This document shows, piece after piece, positions 42,884 through 51,877 of a stretch of 64,000 nt of DNA. The notes beneath the pieces are model-generated. The model worked only from the letters and a program-made list of their open reading frames with translations, did no database searches and was not told the DNA's origin. The number at the start of each line of letters is the position of its first letter. Position 1 is the stretch's first letter. The position numbers and the translations under genes were made by a program. Source of the DNA: an uncultured Clostridia bacterium (lineage in GTDB: Bacteria > Bacillota > Clostridia > Christensenellales > Borkfalkiaceae); assembly GCA_904419075.1 (NCBI GenBank), contig CAJFQM010000007.1, forward strand, positions 62,001 through 126,000, in the 5' to 3' direction.

Positions 42884-43510
42884 TCACTTCGTTTCTTCCG
42901 CCACCTTTTTCCAATCGATTTCCTTTTTCTTGAAGTAATATTTTTTATCCCGATCATCGATTTCCCGAAGCACGCGGCAGGGATTTCCGACGGCAACGAC
43001 GTTTGCGGGAACGTCTTTCGTGACGACGCTCCCCGCGCCGATTACCGAATTATCCCCTATATTGATTCCGGGGAGGATGACGGCTCCTGCGCCGATCCAG
43101 CAATTCTTCCCGATATGTACGGGCGCGTTATATTGATACGCCCTTTCCCTCAGACAGGGCAAAATCGGATGCCCCGCCGTCGCGACCGTCACGTTCGGTC
43201 CGAACATAGTGCCGTCTCCCACATAAATATGCGTATCGTCCACCATGGTCAAATTGAAATTGGCATAGACGCGATTGCCGAAATGTACGTGCTTTCCGCC
43301 CCAATTCGCATGAAACGGCGGCTCGATATAACATCCTTCCCCGATTTCCGCAAACATCTCTTTTAACAGCGTTTGACGCTTTTCCGCCTCGGAAGGACGA
43401 GTCGCGTTATAGTCGTATAATTTTTCGAGACACACCGTCTGCTTTTCGACCAATTCCTCATCTTCGGTAAGATACAACTCTCCCCCCAGCATTTGTTCTA
43501 TGATATCCAT
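42884..43510 (-). CDS. Maltose/galactoside O-acetyltransferase-type hexapeptide enzyme
   Basis: 208 aa. N-terminal maltose-acetyltransferase helical cap (GELYLTEDEELVEKQ), then the left-handed beta-helix with PFHANWGGKHVHFGNRVYAN, the catalytic-histidine block ATAGHPILP, and repeats PVHIGKNCWIGAGAVILPG and VIGAGSVVTKDVPANVVAVG. It transfers acetyl from acetyl-CoA to a sugar hydroxyl; the sugar is not certain. GGAGAGG precedes the ATG. 13 bases from comFC on the same strand. Confidence 0.92.
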   Translation of the reverse strand: MDIIEQMLGGELYLTEDEELVEKQTVCLEKLYDYNATRPSEAEKRQTLLKEMFAEIGEGCYIEPPFHANWGGKHVHFGNRVYANFNLTMVDDTHIYVGDGTMFGPNVTVATAGHPILPCLRERAYQYNAPVHIGKNCWIGAGAVILPGINIGDNSVIGAGSVVTKDVPANVVAVGNPCRVLREIDDRDKKYYFKKKEIDWKKVAEETK

Positions 43511-43523
43511 TGTTCCTCTCCTT

Positions 43524-44237
43524 TTAGGCTCTCTCGGGCAACGAGGCCGCCGTCAGAAAAAACACTTCGACCGCGCCCGCCCGTTTCAGAACCTTGGCAC
43601 ATTCGCTGCCCGTGGCTCCCGTCGTCATTACGTCGTCCACGAGCAAAACCTTCCTTCCCGAAAATTCCCCCTCCGCGCGATAGGCTCCCGATACGTTCTT
43701 TATCCGTTCCGTTTTCGTCAATCTTTTCTGCGGAAGATTTTCCCGTATCTTGACTAGGCCGCCTTTTACGGGGATTCCCGTCTGTTCGGAAATTTTTTCC
43801 GCCAGATCCTTCGCCTGATTATAACCGCGTTTTCGCTCCCCTGCCTCGGTCATCGGAACGAATACGACGATATCCGCGCAAAGCCCCGAACGTTTCCAAA
43901 ACGCCGACATCTGTTCTCCGAAATAATCCGCCAGCCACCGTTCGCCGTTCTTCATCCGATTGATGAGTCCTGCGGCTTCGCCCCGATAACAGAACGGGGA
44001 AAAACCTCGGGAAAATTCGGGCGTTTTACGTTTACAATCGAGACAAAGCCCTTCCGAGACCGTCTTTCGCCCGCATTTGTCGCAGGTTCGGAAATTCCGC
44101 TCCAAAGCGGACGAACATTCTTCGCAAAGGCGCGGAGAAGGATAAGAAAAGATTTCTCTTCCGCAACAATCGCAGGAATAGCCCCGCTCCGACGAAAATT
44201 TTCGGTATTTTCCGAAAACCGAAGCGAAAAATTTCAT
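43524..44237 (-). CDS. comFC: ComFC-type phosphoribosyltransferase
   Basis: 237 aa. Zinc cysteines at the N-terminus (CDCCGREIF, CEECSS, CDKCGRKTV, CLDCKR), then the PRTase fold with the PRPP loop KVLLVDDVMTTGATG. Needed for DNA uptake in naturally competent Firmicutes, probably at the inner face of the membrane. Its start overlaps the stop of the upstream DUF368 gene (ATGA). Confidence 0.92.
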   Translation of the reverse strand: MKFFASVFGKYRKFSSERGYSCDCCGREIFSYPSPRLCEECSSALERNFRTCDKCGRKTVSEGLCLDCKRKTPEFSRGFSPFCYRGEAAGLINRMKNGERWLADYFGEQMSAFWKRSGLCADIVVFVPMTEAGERKRGYNQAKDLAEKISEQTGIPVKGGLVKIRENLPQKRLTKTERIKNVSGAYRAEGEFSGRKVLLVDDVMTTGATGSECAKVLKRAGAVEVFFLTAASLPERA

Positions 44238-45298
44238 TTCTTTTCGGAAGAATCGATTCGGGAATCTTCGGACGCGCCTTCCGTTTCGGATACGGCTGCC
44301 GGATTTTCGTTTTTATTTTCCGACTCAATCGTTTTTTTCGCTGCCGCGGCGGCTTCCGCATCCTTTTTCCGCTGATAACGCACGAGCAGGTATGAACCTA
44401 CGGCACCGATGGCAAACAGCACAATGCCGAGGACGATATCCGTCACTTTAACGCCGTTTTCCGCCCACGACGCATATACCGCGAACGTATCGGGGTTATA
44501 GAACATGGCCACGATGGAACCGAGCGACAGGCCGACGATCAAGGAATACGCGGTATGGCGGGCTCTTCCGAATACATAGGTGAGAAATTTGGAAAAGGTG
44601 AAAAGCCCCGCGAGAAAACCGACAATCAAAGCGGCATAGACGGCAAAAATCATGGGATTCGACTGCCAAAACGTAAGGCTGACGCTGTCCACGAGGGAGG
44701 TAAACCAGCCGATGGCCATGAGGACGGCCGTGGCGCTGAGGCCGGGAACGACCTGCGTGACGCCCACGACATATCCGACGGGAATACACACGAGAATCTG
44801 CCACCACTCGACGGAGGCAAAGGCGTTGGATGCCGTTCCGCCGCCCCCCGCTTCGAGCGCCACGGAAATCACGCCGATGGCGATGGGAATGAGCACGCCC
44901 AAAACGAGCAGAGCGATGCGTTTTCCGTTCATTTCCGCGCCCTTCAATTCGTCTTTGACAGCGGGGAAAGCGCCGCTCATGAGACCGGCAAACAGCCCGA
45001 CGACGGCAAACGGAAGAATCGCCAGCAACTTCTCTACGGTAAAGAACCCGAGAAGCAGTCCCAAAATCATTCCTATACCGATAGGCAAAAGGAACAAGAA
45101 ACATTTCTTGAACTGCTTGAACAGATTCCCCACGGCATAGAGAAACTGATCGTACAGCTTAAAGATGATCGCTACGGTCGAGCCGCTGATTCCCGGCACA
45201 ATGACCGCCAATCCGATAAAAAAGCCGAGCAGAGCGCTCTTACACCAGGTTTTTCGGTTATACTTGATAAGGGCGATTTCCAGACTTTCCTGCGCCAT
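44234..45298 (-). CDS. DUF368 membrane protein (PopT-type undecaprenyl-phosphate carrier)
   Basis: 354 aa, about nine to ten membrane segments. The duplicated re-entrant motifs are VIVPGISGSTVAIIFKLYDQ and VVPGLSATAVLMAIG. DUF368 proteins recycle undecaprenyl phosphate to the cytoplasmic face, supplying cell-wall synthesis. The ATG at 45298 follows AGGGAGG closely; a TTG eight codons earlier is less likely. The C-terminal 40 residues are charged and low-complexity. Co-transcribed with comFC. Confidence 0.88.
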   Translation of the reverse strand: MAQESLEIALIKYNRKTWCKSALLGFFIGLAVIVPGISGSTVAIIFKLYDQFLYAVGNLFKQFKKCFLFLLPIGIGMILGLLLGFFTVEKLLAILPFAVVGLFAGLMSGAFPAVKDELKGAEMNGKRIALLVLGVLIPIAIGVISVALEAGGGGTASNAFASVEWWQILVCIPVGYVVGVTQVVPGLSATAVLMAIGWFTSLVDSVSLTFWQSNPMIFAVYAALIVGFLAGLFTFSKFLTYVFGRARHTAYSLIVGLSLGSIVAMFYNPDTFAVYASWAENGVKVTDIVLGIVLFAIGAVGSYLLVRYQRKKDAEAAAAAKKTIESENKNENPAAVSETEGASEDSRIDSSEKK

Positions 45299-45345
45299 AT
45301 TTCCTCCCTGTTGTACCGACAATTTGATTTCCGTCGGACTTTTTC

Positions 45346-45375
45346 ATTATACCATGCTTTTATTTTCCATGTCAA
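45346..45375 (-). promoter_or_regulatory. Promoter of the DUF368-comFC pair
   Basis: TTGACA (45375-45370), 18-bp spacer, TATAAT (45351-45346) on the minus strand. Confidence 0.9.
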
Positions 45376-45561
45376 CCATTACTTTCTATTCCGAGAAGAA
45401 AAGAAAAAAAATTATAAACGAGTATTTTCCCCGCTTTTCCTTCATGGAAAAAGATGAAAAAATATTTCGGAAAAATTACCCGAATTTCGCCAAAAAAATG
45501 CAAAAAACGCCCGACCGAGGCATATATAATAGAAGAGAAATCTGCTTTTTGGGAGCATGCT

Positions 45562-46695
45562 ATGAATTTCATCAAAAAAATGTGTATTTTAAGACAGGTC
45601 AGGCAGGGATTTTCGGGCGACGGAAAGACTCTTTCGGGGCTCATCAAAATAGAACAGTACGGGAAAAATCTCTCCGTCGAAGTCTCCGTCATCAATTTCG
45701 CGCCCCTCTCTTCGGGAGAGTATTACTGCCTCTTATCCGATCGCAAAGGCAGAACGGAAATGCTCCCCCTGCGCGGAAAAAGCCTCTTTAACATCGTCTC
45801 CGAACTCAACGCGGAAGAAGGCTTCTGCGGCGTCATCTGCTTCGTCAAAAACGGCATTATCCCCATCGCTTACGGCGTGAACGGGGATAACGTCTACGAC
45901 TGGCGCACGCTCGTCAAAAATTCCGCGCCCGCGGGTGGAAAAGAGACCGCTTTCTCCGCCGACAATTTCTTCCGCCCCGAAAACGGTATGTCCTCTCCCG
46001 ATTCTCCCGGCGGATTCGAGGCTCCGCCCGCCGCGGACGGAGAGAAACGCGAACGCCCCCAGCCGCCGCGCCCTGCCGAAGAAACGCCCCCAAGCCCTTA
46101 TACGCCCAACGAGGAGGACGTTCCCGAACGCGCTGCGCCCGAGACGCCCGCCCCCTCTTCGGGAAAATACGACGACGAAACCGTCGCCACGGAAAACTAC
46201 TATCGCAAGGAGGAAGGACATGAACGCTTCGAGAATGAAGAATCTCGTACATATGCACACGCTGAAAGCGGAAATCCGCAACAAACAGAGAAAGAGCGGC
46301 AGGACTCTGCAAAGAATGGAAATGCTGAGAATATACGCAATCCGTTTGAAACGGACTCCGACGGATACTATCTCGCCGTCAAGGGCGAAATCGACGCTCT
46401 CTTCGCAAAATACCCTAAGGACGAGAGCCTGAAAAATATCTTCGCCTATTCGGAATGGGTTCGCATACAGGGCGACGAAGCAAAACCTCAATATCTCGTG
46501 GGCGTCATTTACGACGATTTGAAGGCAAAATATATCTGCTATGCCCTGCCCGCGGAAAACAAGGACGCCCCGCCCGAGGAAATCGCGGAAATCTGCACGT
46601 TCGTACCCTCTTCCGCTTTCACGGACAAAGAAGGATTCTTCGTCATTTTCCAGAGCTGCTCCACGGGCGAATGTATCCGTCCGGAAAGTCTGTAA
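45562..46695 (+). CDS. Unknown protein with two conserved-looking ends and a disordered linker
   Basis: 377 aa from the ATG at 45562 (GGGAG upstream; TATAAT at 45525-45530). Residues 1-110 form a compact beta-rich domain (GEYYCLLSDRKGRTEMLPLR, GFCGVICFVKNGIIPIAYG). Residues about 115-285 are Pro/Glu/Ser/Asn-rich and disordered. Residues about 290-377 form a second domain (YLAVKGEIDALFAKYPKDES, EWVRIQGDEAKPQYLVGVIY, FFVIFQSCSTGECI). The layout suggests an adaptor, perhaps around division or envelope functions, but I recognise no family. Confidence 0.6.
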   Translation: MNFIKKMCILRQVRQGFSGDGKTLSGLIKIEQYGKNLSVEVSVINFAPLSSGEYYCLLSDRKGRTEMLPLRGKSLFNIVSELNAEEGFCGVICFVKNGIIPIAYGVNGDNVYDWRTLVKNSAPAGGKETAFSADNFFRPENGMSSPDSPGGFEAPPAADGEKRERPQPPRPAEETPPSPYTPNEEDVPERAAPETPAPSSGKYDDETVATENYYRKEEGHERFENEESRTYAHAESGNPQQTEKERQDSAKNGNAENIRNPFETDSDGYYLAVKGEIDALFAKYPKDESLKNIFAYSEWVRIQGDEAKPQYLVGVIYDDLKAKYICYALPAENKDAPPEEIAEICTFVPSSAFTDKEGFFVIFQSCSTGECIRPESL

Positions 46696-46724
46696 ACGAA
46701 AAAACGGCCGCTAAGGCCGTTTTT

Positions 46725-46931
46725 CTATTCCGAAAGGCCGAGAATATAATCCGCCGATACGTCCAATTCCTGACAAAGTTTCGCAAACGTGTCCAGCCTC
46801 GGCAGCTTCTTCGTCGTGCAATATTGCGTGATCATCTCCGGCGTCACCCCCACGCGCCGCGCAAGCTCCACCGTCGTCAGACCGCTCCTTCTGATTTCTT
46901 CCCTTAATCGGGTCTTGATTTCTTCTACCAT
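46725..46931 (-). CDS. Small XRE-family repressor
   Basis: 68 aa helix-turn-helix: SGLTTVELARRVGVTPEMITQYCTTKKLPRLDTFAKLC. Its -10 (TATAAT, 46944-46939) lies only seven bases before the ATG, so the mRNA should be leaderless. A large inverted repeat between it and a divergent promoter is the likely operator. Confidence 0.85.
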   Translation of the reverse strand: MVEEIKTRLREEIRRSGLTTVELARRVGVTPEMITQYCTTKKLPRLDTFAKLCQELDVSADYILGLSE

Positions 46932-46938
46932 ATTAAAA

Positions 46939-46995
46939 ATTATATAACCAACAGTTAGAAAATGCTTGACTTCTAACTGTTAGTTATTATATAAT
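46939..46995. promoter_or_regulatory. Divergent promoters around an 11-bp inverted repeat
   Basis: AACAGTTAGAA (46950-46960) and TTCTAACTGTT (46971-46981), 10-bp spacer. The rightward promoter TTGACT (46966-46971) / TATAAT (46990-46995, 18-bp spacer) overlaps the right arm; the leftward -10 of the XRE gene is at 46944-46939. Classic negative autoregulation layout. Confidence 0.75.
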
Positions 46996-47065
46996 AGAAG
47001 AAAGAATATTATGCGGGAAAGACGCATAAAAAACATTGCTCATCCATAAAAAGGTTCTTATTTTT

Positions 47066-47103
47066 CAAAGAGGCCGATTCCCTTTCGGGGAACGGCCTCT
47101 TTG
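47066..47103 (+). terminator. Hairpin ending a short rightward transcript
   Basis: CAAAGAGGCCG / CGGCCTCTTTG with an inner TCCC/GGGA pairing. It would cut transcripts from the promoter at 46,966 after about 100 bases, in which I see no gene with a ribosome site. Confidence 0.65.
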
Positions 47104-47123
47104 AAATTGAAAAAGAGAAAATA

Positions 47124-47152
47124 TTGACTTCCCTTCCCCTGCGGGTTATAAT
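47124..47152 (+). promoter_or_regulatory. Promoter of the acyltransferase-like gene
   Basis: TTGACT (47124-47129), 17-bp spacer, TATAAT (47147-47152). Confidence 0.85.
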
Positions 47153-47190
47153 ATAATTGAAAATAAAAATTTAAGAGAAGAAAGAGAGTC

Positions 47191-47997
47191 ATGGATGATT
47201 TAGAAAAATTATGCAACGACATCGATATGCCCGAAGAAGTGAACGAACTTCTTAAAGGCGTCGTCCTCGGCCTGTCCGAAAACGAAGAAAACGGGTTTCT
47301 CGCCGATTTTTGCGACAAAGTCGGATATACGGCCGCGACGAAAAAGCTGCCAAAGCTCTTTCCCGACGACGAGCGCGGGCTGAAAAAGTTGAAGCTCCTG
47401 CTTTCGGCGGCGCTGAAAACCCGCGCGCTTTACGAGAAAAATCATATAGACGATAAAATTTTTGTCGATACGATGAAATGCTTTTCCCGATTCGTGCGAG
47501 AACATAAATCCACATTCGGCTCCTACGGCTTCGACCGAGATTTTTGGGTGGGACGACAGCTCTCTCTGTGCCTTTTCCGTTTGGGCGAGCTCGAATATGA
47601 ATCAGGGGAATGGGAAGGCAAAAAATTGCTTTCCGTCCATATTCCCTCGGACGCGGATCTTTCTCCCGAAAAGGTGGACGTTTCCCTCTCGTTTGCGCGA
47701 AAATTTTTCGCTTCGCATTTTCCCGAGTACGCGGACGCGAAATTTGCCTGTTATTCCTGGCTGCTCTCCCCCGCGCTCGAAAAATTGCTGCCCGAAAATT
47801 CTAAAATCATACAATTTCTGCGGCGCTTTGAAATTCTCGAAGTAAACGAAAACGCCGACGGTTATAAATTATGGGTATATAAAACGACAACTTTACCGCC
47901 CGAAGAATTTCCCGAAAACACCTCTTTACAGAGAAACATGAAAAAATATATCCTCAACGGCGGAAAAATAGGCGAGGCCTTAGGCATTATCCGATGA
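47191..47997 (+). CDS. DUF5596-like acyltransferase-domain protein
   Basis: 268 aa. Acidic helical N-terminus, then FDRDFWVGRQLSLCLFRLGELEYE and VHIPSDADLSPEKVDVSLSFARKFFASHFPEY with CYSWLLSPALEKLLPENSKI. I associate this pattern with Clostridial acyltransferase-domain proteins (DUF5596); the assignment is from memory and the substrate is unknown. Weak ribosome site (GAAGAAAGAGAG). Single gene with its own promoter. Confidence 0.6.
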   Translation: MDDLEKLCNDIDMPEEVNELLKGVVLGLSENEENGFLADFCDKVGYTAATKKLPKLFPDDERGLKKLKLLLSAALKTRALYEKNHIDDKIFVDTMKCFSRFVREHKSTFGSYGFDRDFWVGRQLSLCLFRLGELEYESGEWEGKKLLSVHIPSDADLSPEKVDVSLSFARKFFASHFPEYADAKFACYSWLLSPALEKLLPENSKIIQFLRRFEILEVNENADGYKLWVYKTTTLPPEEFPENTSLQRNMKKYILNGGKIGEALGIIR

Positions 47998-48096
47998 CGG
48001 CAAAAATAACAATGCCTGTTTATCCGATACGCGGAAAGCGGAAAAGATAAATCGCGGCCGAAAATGAAAACGGAGACATCTGTCCTTCATGAAAAT

Positions 48097-48127
48097 AAAA
48101 AAACGAGCCTGAAAGGCCCGTTTTTTT
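48097..48127 (+). terminator. Terminator downstream of the acyltransferase-like gene
   Basis: AAAACGAGCC / GGCCCGTTTTTTT with one A-C mismatch, followed by seven T residues. It is 100 bases past the stop. Confidence 0.75.
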
Positions 48128-48188
48128 ATTCAATCATCTCTAACGGAATCAAAGACAAAACATATTCCATCGCAAGCCGAAAACATGT

Positions 48189-49361
48189 CTATTCGGGATT
48201 ATCTATGAGGGTAGGATACCCCAAGGAAGCGACGGAAGAAAAATCCCAGACCGATGAAGTAAAGCCGCCCGCCTGCATGACGGAAGAAAGAGATGCTGCG
48301 ATTTCCTTTTTGGAATAACAGCGATCGAACAGAATATTCTTGGCCTCTCCAGCAAGTCCGACGATAAACCGACCGATGCCGAGGGTATTTACCGAGACCT
48401 TTGCAGAACACAGCTCGACAACGTTGTCTTTCATCGTAAACGAAGCGGGATAGGAAAAGGTTCCGACGAGTCCGCCCGCATACCTGCCCACGGACGAGCC
48501 GTCCACCTCCGCTTCGTTGCGGCAGTCGTCGATAAATGATAAGAGCTGATGGATACATGAAACAGATCGCCCATCAAACCGCCCGCAAAGACGTTCTGCG
48601 CCCCGCCGTCTCCGAAATCGAAATCAAAGACCGCATCAGCAACCGTTGCGTCGGAAATAGAAGGAATATAGAGCGAGCCCGCCCGCGGACACGGAAAACG
48701 GCCGCAGGAGGCCGCTCCGTTTGTCAAAGAAGGCTCTTCGGAATACCCGATGATCCGGTCGGCCATGGGAGGCGGAAAAGACGGATCAAGCAGGACGTAA
48801 TAGACGGTCATACTTCGGGAATTGTTTCTAACCCGATACGCGGCGTCTATCGTACGGTAAACCGAACCCATTTTCAGATCCGTAATCGCTAAGGTTGCCT
48901 CGTCCTCCCCGATCGTAAAATACGATGACGAGGCGGACGAAACAGAGCCGCACCAATTCTCGGCACTCACCGTTACAGAATGGATTCCCTCCGAAAGTTC
49001 ATAGGGAACTATATAGCGCTAGACCCCGGAAATATCGCCCGCGATCGTCCCGCACCTTCCGTCTATATAAACCGTAATGCGGTCGTCCGCGTCCCCTGCC
49101 GGCTACGGTCAGACGATTGGAGAAAAGCGTCGAACCGCCGCAGCAGGGACAGGGACGGGGTGAGCAAGCGACTAAATCGGAACAACAAGGCTTCGGATAA
49201 GGATAAAAACAGTTCGGAGCCGTAAAATTCAGAGGTTCGGAATCGGAAAAAGCCGAACCGAACAGACAGGGATCAAAGTAAGAAAAAACAAGGCGGAAAT
49301 CCGCGAAACAGACAATAAGACATAGGTATACCTTTTTTGTGTTGTATTCATTATTATGCAT
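48189..49361 (-). pseudogene. Decayed secreted surface protein (GLUG-like)
   Basis: Reading from the ATG at 49361: a hydrophobic start (KKVYLCLIVCFADF), a Cys/Pro-rich part (CSPRPCPCCGGSTLFSNRLT), a frameshift near 49,110 into RITVYIDGRCGTIAGDISGV, an in-frame TAG at about 49,021, then YIVPYELSEGIHSVTVSAEN to AQNVFAGGLMGDLFH, a second frameshift near 48,530, and VDGSSVGRYAGGLVGTFSYP to the stop at 48189. The GGLMG and GGLVG pieces recall GLUG adhesin repeats. At least three lesions; non-functional unless the assembly is wrong here. Confidence 0.7.
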
Positions 49362-49397
49362 GCACCCGAAAATCCGTGCGGAAACAACAAAACAACC

Positions 49398-49434
49398 CAG
49401 CCCTTCAAAAGTCAAATAGACTTTTGAAGGGCTG
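49398..49434 (-). terminator. Terminator of the glycosyltransferase gene
   Basis: A 16-bp stem CAGCCCTTCAAAAGTC / GACTTTTGAAGGGCTG with a 5-base loop; leftwards GGTTGTTTTG follows. Confidence 0.8.
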
Positions 49435-49462
49435 GATGAAATTTTTCTTTCCCGTTCTAGGT

Positions 49463-50494
49463 TCAGCTGCATTTGAGTTTTGCGCGGAAAAATTTATAGC
49501 CGAGCAAAGTAGCTTTTCCCTGCATGCGGAAAGGCATCCAATCCACGATAGCGGGATATGTATTATATTTGAGATAGCGATATAATTTTTTATCTTTCGC
49601 CTTGATAAACCGCCACAACGCTTTCAGGGTGGCCTTTCGCTTGACGGGCTCGTCTTTTCCGCCCGTCGTGAACATGATCGTCAGAGTCATCACCACGGCG
49701 AGGTCGTGCAGCATATACCGTCTGAGTCCTTTCGGGAAATATCTGATCCCCTCATACCGATAAGCGGAAACCATTTCCTTCATCACGCGAATTTGCTGTT
49801 CGTAACGCCTGACAATATTTTCTTCGCTCACCGATTGATCGGATCTGCCGATAAAATAGCGATATAAATCGATGTCCAGATAACAAAGTTTTTCCATATA
49901 AGGCAGGGGCTTATAGGCAAAAATATTATCCACATAAAAAGTATGCTCGGGCAACACGGTATTGCTTGCACGCAACTTATCCGTCCGATATACGAGCGAA
50001 TGCATCAAAAGTACAGAGGACGTACGGAATCTCTTTACCTGCTCCCAACCGAAAATTTCCTTCTTCGGGAAATTTCCTTTGAAACTCCTGACAAATCTCG
50101 TTCCGTTATAGACTTTTTCATATACAAAATTAGTCAAATATAAATCGGGAAGGCGTTTTTCTCTCAGATGCTTTCTTATCGTTTCCAAAAGCACCCTCAA
50201 CGAATCCGCATCGAGCCAATCGTCCGAATCCACCACTTTATAGTATAACCCCGAGGCAAGTTCCAGTCCCTTATTGACCCCCGAACCGTGTCCGCCGTTC
50301 TCTTTATGCACCGCGCGGATAATGGAAGGATATCTCTCCGCATACCTGTCCGCAATATCCGCCGTACCGTCCGACGAACCGTCGTTCACAATAATGATTT
50401 CCACATCCTCTCCGCCTGTCAAAAGACTGTCTATACATTGACACATGTAATTTTCGGAATTGTAACAGGGGACCGCAAACGTAATCAGTTTCAT
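49463..50494 (-). CDS. Family 2 glycosyltransferase
   Basis: 343 aa from the ATG at 50494 (GGAGG upstream). GT-A fold: ITFAVPCYNSENYMCQCIDS, IIIVNDGSSDGTADIADRY, NGGHGSGVNKGLELASG, then YYKVVDSDDWLDADSL where DSDD binds the metal and sugar nucleotide. The C-terminal third is basic and amphipathic. Probably adds a sugar to a surface polymer. Single gene. Confidence 0.9.
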   Translation of the reverse strand: MKLITFAVPCYNSENYMCQCIDSLLTGGEDVEIIIVNDGSSDGTADIADRYAERYPSIIRAVHKENGGHGSGVNKGLELASGLYYKVVDSDDWLDADSLRVLLETIRKHLREKRLPDLYLTNFVYEKVYNGTRFVRSFKGNFPKKEIFGWEQVKRFRTSSVLLMHSLVYRTDKLRASNTVLPEHTFYVDNIFAYKPLPYMEKLCYLDIDLYRYFIGRSDQSVSEENIVRRYEQQIRVMKEMVSAYRYEGIRYFPKGLRRYMLHDLAVVMTLTIMFTTGGKDEPVKRKATLKALWRFIKAKDKKLYRYLKYNTYPAIVDWMPFRMQGKATLLGYKFFRAKLKCS

Positions 50495-50907
50495 ATTATT
50501 TTCCTCCGTTTTCCGCCAATTCATTTAATCTATATTCCTGAGGGTTTGTATTATATCATAAAAACAGGAAAAAAACAATATTTTTGGCGTATTCTGCCGT
50601 TTTTTGTGCCTAAATTGTCTTTTTAAGAAAAATCTGCATTTATTTCTTTATAATCGACTTATCTGTTTACCCCTTCCCTTTACTCCGTTTTCACTTTTCC
50701 GCGTACGCTTCCCTGCCTGCTTCCTTTTTGCTCATTTCCGCCGGCCTTTGAACTCTTTTTGAGAATTTGCCCGATTATTTTTTACAGGGACAAATATTAC
50801 TCAAAATATCATAAATTTTTTCCATAAAATACAAAGTTTCGTAATATTACGGCATTTCGTCATAGTAGAATAAGAAATATAAACTTATTTTACGGAGGTA
50901 TTTTCTT
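50495..50907. other. AT-rich intergenic region with the glycosyltransferase promoter
   Basis: A minus-strand promoter TTGTTT (50578-50573), 17-bp spacer, TATAAT (50555-50550) serves the glycosyltransferase. The remaining 300 bases hold T-rich DNA and no clear gene; the rightward XRE gene has only a weak TAGAAT-like box near 50,863. Confidence 0.6.
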
Positions 50908-51153
50908 ATGATGCAATTTAATAAAGCCGTAGCATTACGAATCCGTGAACTCATGAAAGAACGCCAGCTCACTCAGTACGCCTTGGCGAAGAGAAGCGGG
51001 ATTTCGACGTCTACGCTCAACACCGTTTTATCCGGCAAACTTCCGGGAAGGTTAGATACCACTATGCTGAATATCTGCCGCGGACTCGATATCGAACTGG
51101 CCGATTTTTATAATACGGAAAGTTTGAAACGCAAAAATATTGCAGATGATTAA
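50908..51153 (+). CDS. Small XRE-family regulator
   Basis: 81 aa: RELMKERQLTQYALAKRSGI, STLNTVLSGKLPGRLDTTML, LDIELADFYNTE. GGAGG lies 9 bases before the ATG. The isolated helix-turn-helix without a ligand domain is typical of repressors of mobile or house-keeping genes. Confidence 0.85.
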   Translation: MMQFNKAVALRIRELMKERQLTQYALAKRSGISTSTLNTVLSGKLPGRLDTTMLNICRGLDIELADFYNTESLKRKNIADD

Positions 51154-51157
51154 CCTG

Positions 51158-51186
51158 AAAAGCCGGAACTTTATATCCGGCTTTTT
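51158..51186 (+). terminator. Terminator of the XRE gene
   Basis: AAAAGCCGGA / TCCGGCTTTTT. Confidence 0.9.
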
Positions 51187-51327
51187 CTTTACGGAAAGAA
51201 GTTTTCCCGATTTTCTTTTTCAAATCTTTGCCGTCCCCGTTTATTTTTTATAGTACTTATCTATTTTTTCAAAATTTCCATATTTGGGGAATTTTCAAAA
51301 AACGCCTTATGATACAATAATATTGCT

Positions 51328-51705
51328 ATGAAAACAATTCAAATAAAAACCTTAGAATTGTTGCTTATCAAGGCTTTACACAGCAAAAATTTCTCAAACG
51401 ACAAACTTTACACCTCTTTCCGCTATATGTTAAATCACTTCTCTGACGAAGATTATCTTTATGCTTTTAATCATCGCAGAATCATCTCTGTCATTTACCT
51501 CGAAAATTTCTATGCGCACAGGACGGTAAAGGCATTGACGCAGTATTTACATATGGACAACAAAACTTTACTTTCTTACAGAAAAGCTTATCTTAAACTT
51601 TTCGCCAAACAGTATATGGATCTCGTCTCTTTCAGAAAAACAGATTTTTTACTGTTATATTCTGTTCTTTCCGAAGATTTACAGGTCAATTCTCTGGTCA
51701 GCTGA
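51328..51705 (+). CDS. Hypothetical Tyr/Leu-rich helical protein
   Basis: 125 aa. No family known. Helical with many aromatic residues (YLENFYAHRTVKALTQYLHM, LLSYRKAYLKLF). A TACAAT box ends nine bases before the ATG and no Shine-Dalgarno is visible, so the mRNA may be nearly leaderless. AT-rich relative to genes further left; it may belong to the accessory region. Confidence 0.5.
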   Translation: MKTIQIKTLELLLIKALHSKNFSNDKLYTSFRYMLNHFSDEDYLYAFNHRRIISVIYLENFYAHRTVKALTQYLHMDNKTLLSYRKAYLKLFAKQYMDLVSFRKTDFLLLYSVLSEDLQVNSLVS

Positions 51706-51802
51706 TTCGGGATTCGTTCAAAAAACAGACCCTGAACCTCGAAAAGTTCAGAGCCTTTCTACCTATGCGCTTTTATTCGCCTGTAAACCTTTTTAATCAT
51801 AA
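51706..51802. other. Short intergenic segment
   Basis: A small hairpin CTGAAC / GTTCAG (about 51,731-51,752) could end the preceding transcript. Nothing else seen. Confidence 0.4.
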
Positions 51803-51834
51803 AAAACGGCCAAAACTTATCCTTTGGCCGTTTT
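51803..51834 (-). terminator. Terminator behind the tRNA fragment
   Basis: AAAACGGCCAAA / TTTGGCCGTTTT; read leftwards TTTTTT follows. It sits two bases after the CCA end of the tRNA fragment. Confidence 0.9.
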
Positions 51835-51836
51835 AA

Positions 51837-51877
51837 TGGCGTGTCCGCCGAGGCTCGAACCCGGACCGAAAGCACCG
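51837..51877 (-). pseudogene. 3' end of a tRNA gene (attachment-site scar)
   Basis: Minus strand: T-arm CCGGG-TTCGAGC-CTCGG, 3' acceptor strand CGGACAC, discriminator G, then CCA at 51839-51837. The matching 5' acceptor (GTGTCCG) and the D and anticodon arms are missing; the sequence upstream turns AT-rich. This is what remains when a mobile element integrates into the 3' end of a tRNA gene. Confidence 0.75.
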
